A stretch of DNA of 64,000 bases from Primulina eburnea (GCF_022965805.1 NW_027330988.1:236001-300000), one strand, 5' to 3'. Counted from the stretch's first letter, positions 34,732-46,821 are shown. The notes: generated from the letters alone by a model not told the origin. Translations and numbers: made by a program.

Positions 34732-36182
34732 TCAATCAATCTCCCCTTCTTCTGGATCGTTTGGAATATCAGCAAAGCTGTGTGGTTCAACTTCTTCATC
34801 CTCTTCATCGTTCTTCATGTACAATCCTAGTTGTTACAATGGATTACAACTTGCCTGAAATTTGAAACTACCATGACAGTTTTCAGAATTTTCAGGGCTC
34901 TCCTCCGATAAGTTCTGCAGGTGCTCATCAGGGGCAGCCCTTAACATTTCGAGATCTTCCATGAACCGGCAATTCTCATTGATTTCAACAGTCTGCTCCA
35001 TTTGTTGAGAGCTTGAGGATTAAATAAAGAATATGGAATAGTGGATTTTCCTTACTTTTTCATATCAAGAGGAAATCTCTGCATTATTTACCTTCTGCAA
35101 AGCCTGGCGCGCAGCTTCCCTCTCAAGTTCTATTTTCTTTCTAGCTTCAGCAGCAGCTTCTGCTTCAGCTTTTCTTCGAGCCAATTCTACAGCCTTAGCT
35201 TCAGCTTGCAAGCGAGCTTTCTCTGGTAATATAAAAACTCCACAACACCATTTCATGAACAAATTTAATGATAACATTTCAATTTCAAGCCCAAGCAAGA
35301 ATACAATACAACTCAATCACATAAATTCATTCACATAATTGCTTTTTGACTCAGACCTTCTCTTCTACGCCTCTCAAGCTCCTCCCTCTCAAGCTTTAGC
35401 TTCTCTGGATCTGGTCTCTCTCCCTGAAATTTTTTAGCTGTTACTATTAGTAATACTACATGGAATGCAGCAAGCTGCTATTTCAGAAATCTATGAAATT
35501 TGCATGCGTACTTTTTCGATGGAATTCTCTTGGGCTTTAATGATAATGTCAGCAAATCGGCTTCTCAATATAGCTGCACGATAAAGCTTATCAGGGGAGA
35601 CCTGCCTCTCTGGTGGAGCGCTCTCCCCTAAAATTATACAGCTTGTTGGTGAGATGATGATGCAATGTAATAGCATACATTTCCTCATGGTTTTTCATTG
35701 CTTACCCTCTTGCAAACATATAGTCTCAGTAGGGGGAGATCTTAAAAGTAAGTTATGCTCGGTTTTCCTGTCCGAAAGATCTACAGATAACCCAAAATAA
35801 ATGTTAAACTCAGAATGAAAACATAACTTATTGAAAATTCTTCAAAACCCAAAGGTGACTACCTCCATTGTTTGGAAAGCCAGCATTATTTTCCTTCTCA
35901 TCTACATTTTCCTGGCGTCACGAATGGAAAGAAAGAAAATAAGAGTTACAGGCCAATGAAAGTTCAAAAGGTAACAACATCATAATGGCAGTTAAAAGAA
36001 ACGATCAAACAAAAGGAGAACGGGAGGAGAAGGAAGCTAAGGAATACATAGGTAACTGAAAACTAACATTAGCAGGACTTGAGGAACCACTTCCTTGGCA
36101 ACATGTAATTCACCAGGAGCAGAACTTTCAGAATCTGTATCTGAATGAATAGAAAACCAAAAGATATTAGATTAAAACGTAG

Positions 36183-36187
36183 TAGAT
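36183..36187. repeat. Athila-2 target site duplication, left copy
   Basis: TAGAT is repeated exactly at 48246-48250. Confidence 0.93.
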
Positions 36188-37135
36188 TGTTGCGTGTTTT
36201 CTTTAATGCTCGCAAGCGCACGGCGTCAAGTTATAGTAAAATGTAATTTTTAAGTACAAGTATCGATCCCACGAGGAATGTCTTTCTGAATTTATATTAA
36301 TGCTTGTAATTAGAATAGTCTCGATTTTATTTAGAATAATCAACTAACAGGTTTGTTCGTATCAATGACTGAATTGTAAATAAATTTAATTTTAGTAACA
36401 CCAAACAGAGTTGAACAACAATGGAATAAAAGATCTAGAGGTTTGACTTCACGCAACTATCCACCATGTGATATGTTTGTGTAGCTATATTATAATTGTC
36501 CTTCTTATTCATTAGCCAAGAATTCTATGATTATCTACTCCCTCTCTCGAGTGCTAAGTAGATACTAATTATCTAACAAAAGATTGCAACGTCTCCGTCA
36601 ACAATCAACAATTAAATAACACAACAAACACTCAATTCTTTTAATGGCTTCCATAGCAATATATGTCCTCTCGAACTATATAAATACCATCGATGTATTT
36701 TTCCCTTTCTTGATTATAAATTTCTTTTTCAAGTGATAATTTATAACATACAAATCATTCAAGATATGGCCAGTAAAATGAAAGCATTAAGATTAGAAAA
36801 ACACAAATGAACAATAAAGATAATTTATATAGCATAAATCCTGAATCTCAACACATTGGTTTCTAGTTTTGTTCCATCATTCCTCTAGAATTAAGATTTA
36901 GTTCATAATAATGAAAATAAAACAACAACACATGAATCTTAAACAAGACATATCAAAATAAAAGTAAAAATAAAGAAAGAAAGAACTTAGAACAAGAGTT
37001 TTGGAGTGTATGAAGTTTTTGTTCCAAGATGTGCAAGAACTTGTTGAAGATGATGATCTTGATCTTCAACTCTTTTCCTTGTAGCCTCCACCCTTTTCCT
37101 AGCTTCTCTCCATACCCTAGATGATGAAAAAGAGA

Positions 37136-37145
37136 CCTTTTATAG
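37136..37145 (-). promoter_or_regulatory. TATA box of the Athila-2 3' LTR
   Basis: CTATAAAAGG on the minus strand lies about 90 bp downstream (sense) of the dyad array. The same decamer is at the matching place in the other LTR. Confidence 0.65.
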
Positions 37146-37233
37146 TCTAGACAAGATATCTCACGTAGCACACCATTTTCCCCTTCTTTTCTTCAAAGTC
37201 CACAAAGTTTCACAATTTCCGGAGGGATGTTTG

Positions 37234-37402
37234 TGCATGACCGCGGGTGCGGTAGTCTAAGGACCGCGGGTGCGGTGAAATTTCGTAAAAAACTCTCCTG
37301 CTCAGCAAGTGGCACCGCGGGTGCGGCGCTTGCATGACCGCGGGTGCGGTCATGCCTCGGCGAACAGCGCGGGTGCGGCGGTGTATGCAGCACGGGTGCA
37401 CT
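37234..37402 (-). promoter_or_regulatory. Paired-dyad array in the Athila-2 3' LTR
   Basis: The sense motif ACCGCACCCGCGGT, which can fold into a 5-bp stem with a 4-base loop, and close variants occur six times. They come as pairs separated by about 8-9 bases, with pairs separated by longer AT-richer linkers. The array is upstream of the TATA box, so it is in the U3 promoter region. No protein or function is known to me for it. Confidence 0.6.
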
Positions 37403-37585
37403 GTTGCTTCGTGTCTCATTGTCCTTTGCACCTTCTAATTCATCACTATATCATTCCAAACTCTCATTTCTAAGCTTCCAAACTACGATAACAAAAACAA
37501 CAACATATCAAATAAAACCTGCTCAAGAATCACAAAATTCCAAGTTAAAAACAAGTAATAAAAGTACAATAAATTGCACTTATCA

Positions 37586-37600
37586 AACTCCCCCAAACTT
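37586..37600 (-). other. Athila-2 polypurine tract
   Basis: The minus strand reads AAGTTTGGGGGAGTT directly before the 3' LTR. Confidence 0.85.
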
Positions 37601-39178
37601 AAGATTTTGCTAGTCCCGAGCAAATCAAAACAACAAAAAAAACAAACAAACAAACAAGTCATGAAATATTTTACAAGAACTTGGCCTCAATATAAATTCA
37701 AAATCCACCATGCATTTACAATTCAAATCAATTCAACCACTTGTTCATCCAGATAAAATCATATGATTGGTTCGTTCTCTAACTTCAAATCTCTCAACCA
37801 TGTTTCAAATCATTATCAATTGATTTCAAATTTTTACAAACACATATCACAAGGTCTTTTTCGGTAAAAATTGGGTTCAAAGCAATATTCATTCAAGAAA
37901 TGGATACCCAATAAATATTTGATGCAATGAGGTGTGTGAAAAATTGATCAAAATTCTTATTCAATGACAGTGTTTATCGATTGTCCATAGGCTAGATCCT
38001 CCCAATCACTCTCCACTAGTATATTGGACAACTATGACTAGGTTAATAGGATTTTCAATGGTTATAATGTTAGGCCTCGGTTCATGGCTACAAATAAAGT
38101 TTAGGAGTTCAAATAAGGGAGTTCTTTTGATCTCCATTTTTTTCTTTTTCTTTTTCTTTATTCATCTCATCTCTTTTTCTCCCCTTTTTCTCCAATCTTC
38201 AACAATGTATCATTATTCATTTTTTCTTTTGTAGGAGAAAATCAATTTCTTTCGAATTCTTACTCCCTTGAGAAGGTAGGAATTAATTGTATAAGATATT
38301 CAAAAGGTTGGTAATTGTGGGATTCTTGAAAAAAATATTTGAATGGGGGTCTTTTACACATATTTACGTGTGCCATTCAAATTCATATAAGCTCAAAGAG
38401 GTGACAAATGATAAATTAATTTATTTGGTAGCTTGAAAGGCTCAATCGATCCAAAAATCACCTAAATCATTCCTAAATCATAATTTGTCCGTATTTCGCC
38501 TCGAGTGATGTTTGGATAGTTCTAGACAAAATCTCAATTCACCATCAAAAATTAGAATCTAATCATCGTGAAAATGGTGTCTCAATGCATCAACCAAATA
38601 CATATATATTCAAAAAGAAATGTGCTTGGCTTCCAAGGAATTTCAAAAACACAACTCTTTTCTCTTATAGGCTCAAAAGGGCTTCAAATGAATGTTTATG
38701 AATAATATACATGGCCCAAATAAATTCAAAGATTGCCTCAATCATTTATGTGTTTGCAAAAATTTTATTTCAATGTCAAATAAAAATCACAAAGTTTTAT
38801 AGAAATTTTAAGTATCAAACTCACCAAATCTCATTATTATTCTCTAAATTTTTCAAAGTTGGTCAATTACATGAATTTAATGCATGACATTTCTTTTTCA
38901 TAAAAATATTTTCATCATTGGCCAATTCATTAAAAATTTCATGACTAAAATACTACAAACACACAAAACAAACCAAAAAATTAAACACACAAAAATACAC
39001 TCAATAAATAAACACACAAAAGCAAATAAACACTCTAAATAAAATAAAATAAAGCACACAAAATAAAATAAAACAAAATAAAATAAAATAACTCTCCCCC
39101 AAACTTAAACATGTGCATCGTCCTCGATGTGAATAAGCATGATAAATAGGAAAATGCACATACACTGGGCAACGACCG
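37601..39178. other. Non-coding 3' region of Athila-2
   Basis: 1.6 kb of AT-rich sequence between the third frame and the polypurine tract. No protein family is recognisable in either strand. Confidence 0.6.
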
Positions 39179-40339
39179 TCAGTGGTCATTGCCATCATCC
39201 TCGTCGTCGTCATCATGGTGGGGTGGTTGAAACTCTGGCGGGTGGTAGACAGGTGGCCACTGTGGAGGAGGTGGAAATGGATGTCCAGAAGTGGAAGCAG
39301 ATGGAAATTGCTGAGCCAAGGCCGATGTGAAATCCATCATGTACCCCATGAATGTATCGGTCCTATACCGAAAAGCATCCATCTCTTGGCGTTGTACCCG
39401 CATATCCTCTTCCAACTGATTCAACCTATTTCTCCTATGCCTTTGCTGCGGCTGTGGCTCTTGAGCTTGGGCTTGGTCACGTCTCTCTGCAGCTCTCCGA
39501 TTGAATTCCCTTTCAGCTCTACGTGCTGCAGCTTGGTCATTTCTGACTCCCATAAATGCCTGAGCTATCACAATAGGATTTTTCGGCTTCAGAACTTCTT
39601 CATTCGGAGCCCAAGTCACTCCCGCATGTTGGCACAATATGGTGATGAGAGAGGGGTGGAGAAGTCCACTCGGAGAGTTACCACTTGCATAATCGAAAAT
39701 TGAATTCTGAAGCAATCGACCTAGATCAATTGTCTTCCCTGTCATAATGCAAAATGTGAGAATGGCTCTCTCCTTGATCACGGTAGTGGTGTGTTCGGTA
39801 GGCTTGATCCTAGCAGAAATGAATGAATACCAATATTTGGCCATTTCCTTGAGGTCAGACTTTGCTAGGCTCAAGTGCACATTGTCTCTCATTCGCCATT
39901 CGGCTCCCTGTGTACAAATAGTCTGAAGAATACTGTCATAATCAACATGCTCATTTCTGTATTCTTCGTACTCGTCGTGCATGATTTCAGGAAAGCCATA
40001 TATCGTGTTGATTGTACGTGCATCAAAGGCTACCTCTTTTCCTCTCACAAACACCGTTAACCGATCATGTCTAACCTTTAAGTTAGCGTAGAACTCTCTC
40101 ACCAGTGATATGACAGCATCCTGTGGCTGTCTTCCAAACTCCTCCCACTGTCGAACCCTAAGCATTTGTTCAATTTGAGTATCAGGGAAGCTCATATCAA
40201 ATCCTCTCTCCTTGATAATGCTTCTATTCAAAATCTTCCCATATTGTTCTTCCGCCCTCTCATCATAAAACCGACTCGCATCATAGTTCACCCTTGATGA
40301 TGATGAAGCACCCTTTGATGACTTTCTTTTTAGTGGCAT
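39179..40339 (-). CDS. Athila-2 third frame (env-position ORF), intact, 386 aa
   Basis: The frame starts at an ATG (40339, MPLKRKSSKGASSSS) and runs uninterrupted to 39179. It has a basic serine-rich start, a globular region (KILNRSIIKERGFDM, VFVRGKEVAFDARTI), an Arg/Glu-rich helix (RRAEREFNRRAAERRDQ), a proline-rich segment and an acidic tail (HHDDDDEDDGNDH). It is homologous in layout to Athila-1 4713-5909 and resembles the putative plant transposon protein (Transposase_32-like) family. No membrane span or signal peptide is visible. Its role is unknown; it remains open although pol in the same element is frameshifted. Confidence 0.8.
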   Translation of the reverse strand: MPLKRKSSKGASSSSRVNYDASRFYDERAEEQYGKILNRSIIKERGFDMSFPDTQIEQMLRVRQWEEFGRQPQDAVISLVREFYANLKVRHDRLTVFVRGKEVAFDARTINTIYGFPEIMHDEYEEYRNEHVDYDSILQTICTQGAEWRMRDNVHLSLAKSDLKEMAKYWYSFISARIKPTEHTTTVIKERAILTFCIMTGKTIDLGRLLQNSIFDYASGNSPSGLLHPSLITILCQHAGVTWAPNEEVLKPKNPIVIAQAFMGVRNDQAAARRAEREFNRRAAERRDQAQAQEPQPQQRHRRNRLNQLEEDMRVQRQEMDAFRYRTDTFMGYMMDFTSALAQQFPSASTSGHPFPPPPQWPPVYHPPEFQPPHHDDDDEDDGNDH

Positions 40340-40869
40340 TTTGTCGAACACCTTCTCAACACAACTTTAATTCAACCCACTTCTCAAAATACAAGATTAT
40401 TGCAATCCACCAAACTACTACTTCACAATATTCACACTTCAACAATGTACACAATAATCAATCAACAATATTCCCAAAATCAACAGTATGCTTCACAAAA
40501 TGAATAATTTCCTTCCTTAACAACAAATTTCGAATTTAGCAACAAATTTGCTAGAATTTGCTCACCTTGGGTGTGTTGAATTGTTTCTTGAAGAACAAAA
40601 ACAAAGTTGTGTTCAAATTCTTGAATAAATTTTGAATCCCCTTTTTCAACCCTAGGTTGGATTTTTGAATTTGATGGAAAGAAATGAGGTATTTGATGGA
40701 ATGTGTGAAGATTTGTAAGTTGTAGTGATGAATTTGTTGAAAGAAGAACAAAGATTTGGTGTATGAGTTGTGTTTGGAGTAGGGATTTTCGAAAATATGG
40801 AAGTGGGTGTTCTTGAGAGTGTGTTTCGGTAATGGAAGAGAATGCCCGATTGTTTCTTAAAAAGGTGTT

Positions 40870-41135
40870 ACCGCGGGTGCGGTAGTGTAAGCACCGCGGG
40901 TGCGGTGTCATTTCGAACAAGCAGCGCGGGTGCGGTAGTGTAGGCAGCGCGGGTGCGCTCTTGTCTCGGCAGTTTAGCGCAGGGGCGGTAGCATAGGCAG
41001 CGCGGGTGCGCTGTGTGTTCGGCAGCTACGCGCATTTCTCCATAATGCACGACCGCGGGTGCGCTAGTGTAAGCACCGCGGGTGCGGTAGTGCTTCGGCA
41101 CTCCTAGCGCGGGGGCGCTTTATTTGTGCTGCGGG
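40870..41135 (-). promoter_or_regulatory. Internal paired-dyad array of Athila-2, upstream of the third frame
   Basis: About ten copies of ACCGCGGGTGCGGT or close variants (plus strand) occur in pairs, with spacers such as AGTGTAAGC, followed by TTCG or CTCGG. The array is between pol (ends 41449) and the third-frame ATG (40339). Its unit matches the LTR array of the same element although the surrounding DNA is not LTR. No clear TATA box was seen between it and the ATG. Confidence 0.55.
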
Positions 41136-41448
41136 TGCACTCCTGCTTCGAATTTTCTTGAATTTGTAATGCACCTCAAGCATAGGTGCAGTGCACATGA
41201 GACTGTAAGGGCGCTCCTGTTTTATCAAAATATTTTCTTCTCAACTTTTCAGTCCTGAAAAGAAAACAATTGAAAATCATTAATTTGGGAAGATAAAATC
41301 ACACATTATATCTAAAAAATACAAAAACACAAATAACATGATACAAAAATAAAATCAACCCCAAAATCAAAATGCAAAATAAACAAAAAATTTGGGTTGC
41401 CTCCCAATAAGCGCTTGGTTTAACGTCATCAGCCTGACTTTCATCAGT

Positions 41449-44335
41449 CTACTTTGGTTCTCGCAGTGGGATGTTGTCCATGTGTCGCACTTCATTGCCA
41501 AAGTAATGCTTGACCCTCTGACCATTGACTTTGAATGTCTCGCCATTTTTGCATTTTAGTTCAATTGCACCATGTGGGTACACTTTTTCTACTGTGAATG
41601 GGCCAGACCATCTGGATTTTAACTTACCAGGAAACAACCTCAGTCGAGAATTGAATAATAACACCTGTTGTCCTGCTTCAAATTCTCGTCGAAGAATCTG
41701 CTTGTCGTGCCATCTCTTGGTATTTTCTTTGTATATCTTGGCATTCTCGTATGCATCATTCCTGAATTCTTCCATCTCATTCAACTGCAACAGTCGTTGC
41801 TCGCTCGATGCTCCCATATCAAAATTTAGCTTTTTGATAGCCCAAAATGCCTTGTGCTCCAGTTCCAAAGGTAAATGACAAGCTTTCCCAAAGACCAACC
41901 TATAAGGTGACATCCCGATAGGTGTCTTGTATGCAGTCCTGTATGCCCATAAAGCGTCATCTAGCTTGATTGCCCAGTCCTTTCGGTTTGTCTTCACTGT
42001 CTTTTCTAATATTTGCTTTATCTCCCGGTTGGATATCTCTGCTTGCCCATTAGCTTGCGGGTGGTATGCCAGTGTCACCCTGTGCTTCACATCATACTTG
42101 GCCAATAGTGAGTTAAAAATTTTGTTACAGAAATGTGTACCTTCATCACTGATAATGGCCCTAGGCGTTCCAAATCTCGTGAAGATGTTCCTGTGGACAA
42201 ACTTAACAACAACTCGAGCATCATTAGTACTGGTGGCGATTGCTTCCACCCATTTTGACACATAATCGACAGCAAGTAAAATGTATGATTGACCAAACGA
42301 AGATGGGAAGGGACCCATAAAATCAATACCCCAGACATCGAAGAGTTCCACCTCCAAAATATTTGTTAGTGGAAATTCATGTCGTCTAGAAATATTGCCA
42401 ACTCTTTGGCATTTATCACATGACTTTACTAAGGTATAGCTGTCTTTAAACAAACTGGGCCAATAAAAACCGGATTGCAATACCTTAGCCGCTGTTCGTG
42501 ACGCTCCAAAGTGTCCACCATAAAGTGAGGAATGACACTGCTCTAGAATTATACCCGCTTCTTCCTCAGCTACACATCGTCTGATTATCTGATCAGCGCA
42601 TCTCTTAAACAAGAACGGATCAGTCCCACAGGTAAAACTTAGCATCATGAAGAAATTTCTTCTTTTGATGATACGTTAAATCTGAAGGCAATTCTCCTGC
42701 AGCAAGAAAATTAGCTATATCTGCAAACCACGGATATGTAACACTTACCTTGAAAAGTTGCTCATCTGGGAATGACTCGTTGATAGCTCCACCTTCAGTT
42801 CGTTCTTCCAGCTCTAGTCGTGACAGGTGATCAGCCACCTGGTTCTCACAACCTTTCTTATCTTTGACTTCAAAGTCAAATTCTTGAAGTAGGAGTATCC
42901 ATCGTATCAATCTGGGCTTTGCATCCTTTTTTGCAAACAAGTAACGAAGAGCTGCATGGATCAGTGAAAACCGTTACCTTTGTGCCAATGAGATATGTTC
43001 TGAACTTGTCGAATGCAAACACCACTGCTAGCATTTCTTTCTCAGTAGTTGTGTAATTCTGTTGGGCTGCATTGAGTGTACGACTTGCATAGTAGATGGC
43101 TTTAAACATCTTGTCTCTTCTTTGTCCCAATGCTGCTCCACAGCATAGTCGCTAGCATCACACATGAGCTCAAAGGGCTCCTTCCAATCAGGTACTATCA
43201 TGATGGGTGCAGAAATCAGTGCTTTCTTGATCCTGTTAAATGCCTGCAAGCAATCATCGTCGAAAATAAATGTTGAATCTTTCTCTAACAAATTACATAA
43301 AGGTCTAGTAATTTTAGAGAAATCTTTAATATAACGACGATAAAACCCGGCATGTCCCAAGAAACTTCTTATTCCTTTCACGTTCTTCGGCGGTGGAAGA
43401 TTTTCAATTGCCACAACTTTGGCCCTGTCAACTTCTATTCCTTTAGCTGAAATTTTGTGGCCAAGCACAATACCTTCGGGAACCATGAAGTGACATTTTT
43501 CCCAATTCAGAACTAGATTCTTAGCTTGACATCTCTGCAAAACAAGCATTAGATTTTGCAAGCAATGATCAAAAGATGAACCAAATACAGAGATGTCATC
43601 CATAAAAACCTCCATTATTTCCTCGACCATGTCAGAAAATATGGCCATCATACACCTCTGAAAAGTAGCAGGTGCATTGCACAGTCCAAATGGCATTCTC
43701 CTGAAAGCAAATGTACCGTAAGGGCAAGTGAAGGTAGTCTTCTCCTGATCCTCCGGTGCTATGACAATCTGATTGTAACCTGAATAACCATCTAGAAAGC
43801 AATAATAATGATAACCACCAACTCTATCAAGCATCTGGTCAATAAATGGAAGTGGGAAATGATCTTTCCTAGTAGCATCATTCAATTTCCTGTAGTCTAT
43901 GCATACTCGCCAACCAGTCACTGGACGAGTTGAAATCAATTCATTGTTCTCATTTTTCACTACAGTTATTCCTCCCTTCTTAGGCACTACTTGTACTGGT
44001 GAAACCCATGAGCTATCAGATATAGCATAAATAACACCAGCATTTAACAATTTTAATACCTCAGCCCTCACAACCTCTTTCATTGCAGGATTAAGCCTTC
44101 TCTGATGATCAACATAAGGTGAATATGACTCCTGCATCAAAATTTTATGCATACAAACAGTAGGGCTAATTCCCCTTATATCAGCAATTGTCCATCCCAG
44201 AGCAGATTTAAATTCTCTCAACACCCTCAACAATTTTTCTTTTTCAGTACAAGTAAGAAAAGAAGAGATGATTACTGGATATGTTGAATTTTCACCTAAA
44301 AATGCATAACAGAGGTGACTTGGAAGTTCCTTCAA
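41449..44335 (-). pseudogene. Athila-2 RT, RNase H and integrase, frameshifted
   Basis: RT has WRVCIDYRKLN, FLDGYSGYNQI and FMDD. RNase H spans about 43130-42850, and integrase (42648-41449) has [11 protein letters not shown] and the D,D,E motifs [17 protein letters not shown] and [10 protein letters not shown]. Frame changes lie at about 44332-44340 (protease to RT), 43125-43145, 42935-42965 and 42615-42650. Each appears to be one base, and the protein on both sides is well conserved, so they are either recent mutations or uncorrected sequence errors. Confidence 0.9.
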
Positions 44336-46704
44336 TTCGGGGATACTTTTGGTACCTCTATACTTGCATCTTCAAGTAGTTCTACATTATGCACATCAAT
44401 CTTTTCTTTAGGCAATGTATCGAGAGCAAGTAACTCCTCTTGCACGTCCCAATCATCTTCATCCAGTATAGACGCCGATTCCAACAAGCATCTCTCCAAA
44501 GAATCTTTCGTCAATCTACCTGCACCAACATGAGATACACATGAGTCAATTACATCAATGCTATTACAAGTACTTACCTCATTTGGTTCTTTGATTGTGT
44601 TGTAGATGTTGAACATAACTTCTTCTCCACCTACTCTCAATGTAAGCTCACCCTTGTGCACATCAATCAAAGCTTTTCCGGTGGCCAAGAATGGCCTTCC
44701 AAAGATAAGTGGGGTGTCCTGATCTTCTTCCATATCTAGAATGACAAAATCAGCAGGAAATATAAATTTGTCTACCTTTACCAGAACATCCTCCACTATA
44801 CCCCGTGGATATGTAAGTGATCTATCCGCCAGCTGCAAGGTAATAGAGCTAGGCTTCACCTCGCCAAGCTCCAAAGTCCTGTAAATAGAAAAAGGCATTA
44901 AATTAATACTGGCACCTAAATCACATAAAGCTTTATTTATTCTAGAACCACCAATAACACAAGGAATAGTAAAACTCCCTGGATCTTTGAGTTTCTGTGG
45001 TAGTTTCCTTTGAAGTATGGCGCTACACTCTTCTGTCAACTTCACTGTCTCAAACTCATGCAACTTCCTCTTCTTTGACATCACATCTTTGATAAACTTT
45101 GCATAGTTTGGCATTTGTTCTAACGCATCAGCAAATGGAATGTTGATGTGAATCTTCTTGAAAATTTCCAAAAATTTGGCAAATTGCTCATCCAATTTCT
45201 TCTTTTTGAACCTCTGCGGATATGGAAGAATTGGCTTGAATACCGGCGGTTGTTCAACTTCAACTTCAACTTTGGATTCCTCAGTTTCGACTTCTTCAAG
45301 AATCACCTCCTTTTCATCCTTCTCATTGGAATTTTTACCATCAAGTTCTTTTCCACTTCTCAAAGTCACAGCTTTGCATTGCTCCTTTGGATTCACTTCA
45401 GTGTTACTCGGGAACTGACCTTTATTTTGATCTTTCAATGCATTAGCTAATTGACCAATCTGTGTCTCCAATGACTTCATTGTAGCTCCCATATTTCCCA
45501 TGTGAGTTTCCATGCCATCAAGACGAGATTCAGTCCTAGCCATTCTTTTACTCGATTCTACAACAAATGTCCCAACTAAATCCTCAAGCGAAGGTTTTCC
45601 TTCCCCCTTTGATGCATTGAACCCCGGTGGAGGATTCAAAACATTCTTATTATTAGCATATGAAAAATTCTCGTGATTTCTCAAACCCGGATGATAAGTG
45701 TTAGGGGGAGGGTTACTTCGATATCCTCCATAACCACCAAAATTCCTATTGTTGATATAATGAGCCTCATCAGGAATATGTGGTTCCTCAGTGACAACAG
45801 ATGCATTTTCAACCTCTGATGTACTAGCCTTGTTCATTGCTGCAATTTGAGTTGTTAAAGCTGAAACTTGAGCTGTGAGTGATGTAATAGGATCTATGGC
45901 ATAAATCCCAGCTTGCTTCTTCACTCCTGATCTTTCAGTCGGCCACTGATAACTGTTAATGGTCATCTGTTCAAGCAAATCATATGCTTGATCGGGTGAT
46001 TTGGCAAATATTGTGCCACCAGCTGCTGCATCAACAGTACCTCTTGTTTGTCCATTCAAACCATTGTAAAATAATTCAATCTGTACCCAATCTTCAAAAC
46101 CATGGTTTGGACATCTCCTCAACAATTCCTTATACCGTTCCCATGCCTCATATAGTTGCTCAAAATCAGTCTGCCTAAAAGTACTTATCTCGATTTTCAA
46201 CTGTGCAGACTTCGCAGGTGGGAAATATTTTGCAAGAAACTTAGTTGCTAAATCCTGCCAGGTAGTGATACTCCCCAAAGGAAGCGATTGGAGCCATCCT
46301 CTTGCTTGGTCCCTAAGAGAAAAAGGAAACAAACGCAATCGAATTATATCATCAGAAACACCATTTATTTTTACCGTATCAGTAATTTCAAGGAATGTTC
46401 TGAGATGTAAATGAGGATCTGCAGTAGCGGCTCCCCCAAACTGATTCTGTTGAACCATGTTTATCAACGCAGGCTTGAGCTCAAAGTTGTTTGCATTAAT
46501 CGTTCCTCGTGCTATACCAGAATAATGAGCATTCAATACCGGCCTAAAATGATCTCGGATGGGTATTGCAGGGGGTGGATTTTCATTATCTCTGTTTTCA
46601 GCCATTGCTCGAATCTCTTCTCTTCTTGCCTTTCTTAATCTTCTTGCGGTTCTTTCGATTTCAGGATCTAAGATAAGCAAGTCAGGATTTTGCGATCTTC
46701 GCAT
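44332..46704 (-). CDS. Athila-2 gag-protease, 790 aa open frame
   Basis: The ATG at 46704 is 118 bp inside the primer site. Residues about 60-260 are the Athila gag (NNFELKPALINMVQ, IRLRLFPFSLRDQARGWL, ERYKELLRRCPNHGFEDW). A low-complexity linker with NPPPNTYHPGLRNHENF follows, and the aspartic protease (CDLGASINLMP, GRPFLATGKALIDV) lies near the C-terminal third. The frame ends where RT should begin, one base out of register with it. In Athila-1 the same junction is in frame, so this is a lesion rather than a programmed stop. Confidence 0.88.
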   Translation of the reverse strand: MRRSQNPDLLILDPEIERTARRLRKARREEIRAMAENRDNENPPPAIPIRDHFRPVLNAHYSGIARGTINANNFELKPALINMVQQNQFGGAATADPHLHLRTFLEITDTVKINGVSDDIIRLRLFPFSLRDQARGWLQSLPLGSITTWQDLATKFLAKYFPPAKSAQLKIEISTFRQTDFEQLYEAWERYKELLRRCPNHGFEDWVQIELFYNGLNGQTRGTVDAAAGGTIFAKSPDQAYDLLEQMTINSYQWPTERSGVKKQAGIYAIDPITSLTAQVSALTTQIAAMNKASTSEVENASVVTEEPHIPDEAHYINNRNFGGYGGYRSNPPPNTYHPGLRNHENFSYANNKNVLNPPPGFNASKGEGKPSLEDLVGTFVVESSKRMARTESRLDGMETHMGNMGATMKSLETQIGQLANALKDQNKGQFPSNTEVNPKEQCKAVTLRSGKELDGKNSNEKDEKEVILEEVETEESKVEVEVEQPPVFKPILPYPQRFKKKKLDEQFAKFLEIFKKIHINIPFADALEQMPNYAKFIKDVMSKKRKLHEFETVKLTEECSAILQRKLPQKLKDPGSFTIPCVIGGSRINKALCDLGASINLMPFSIYRTLELGEVKPSSITLQLADRSLTYPRGIVEDVLVKVDKFIFPADFVILDMEEDQDTPLIFGRPFLATGKALIDVHKGELTLRVGGEEVMFNIYNTIKEPNEVSTCNSIDVIDSCVSHVGAGRLTKDSLERCLLESASILDEDDWDVQEELLALDTLPKEKIDVHNVELLEDASIEVPKVSPN

Positions 46705-46821
46705 GCACTGTCAAACAAAGACAATAAACAAATCAATGTTCAATGTAATACAATAAAAACAGCTCTAAATTAAAATCTAGACTAATTGGTAACAATACTA
46801 ATATAAATTCAAATTTTACAC

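Larger units (their letters stand above)
36188..37585 (-). repeat. Athila-2 3' LTR
   Basis: 1398 bp, starting TGTTGCGTG and ending CTTATCA, matching the right copy along its whole length with small differences. Confidence 0.95.

Noticed and set aside
37193..37431. His/Pro/Arg-rich frames in the Athila-2 LTR
   Set aside because: These are translations of the GC-rich dyad array (HPRC-type repeats), not a protein family.
40870..41135. CRISPR-like regular repeat array
   Set aside because: Units are 14-bp dyads in pairs with short, partly shared spacers inside a plant retrotransposon, and there are no cas genes.
44332..44340. Programmed frameshift between protease and RT in Athila-2
   Set aside because: The same junction is in frame in Athila-1 and there is no slippery site plus structure of known type, so a plain indel is simpler.
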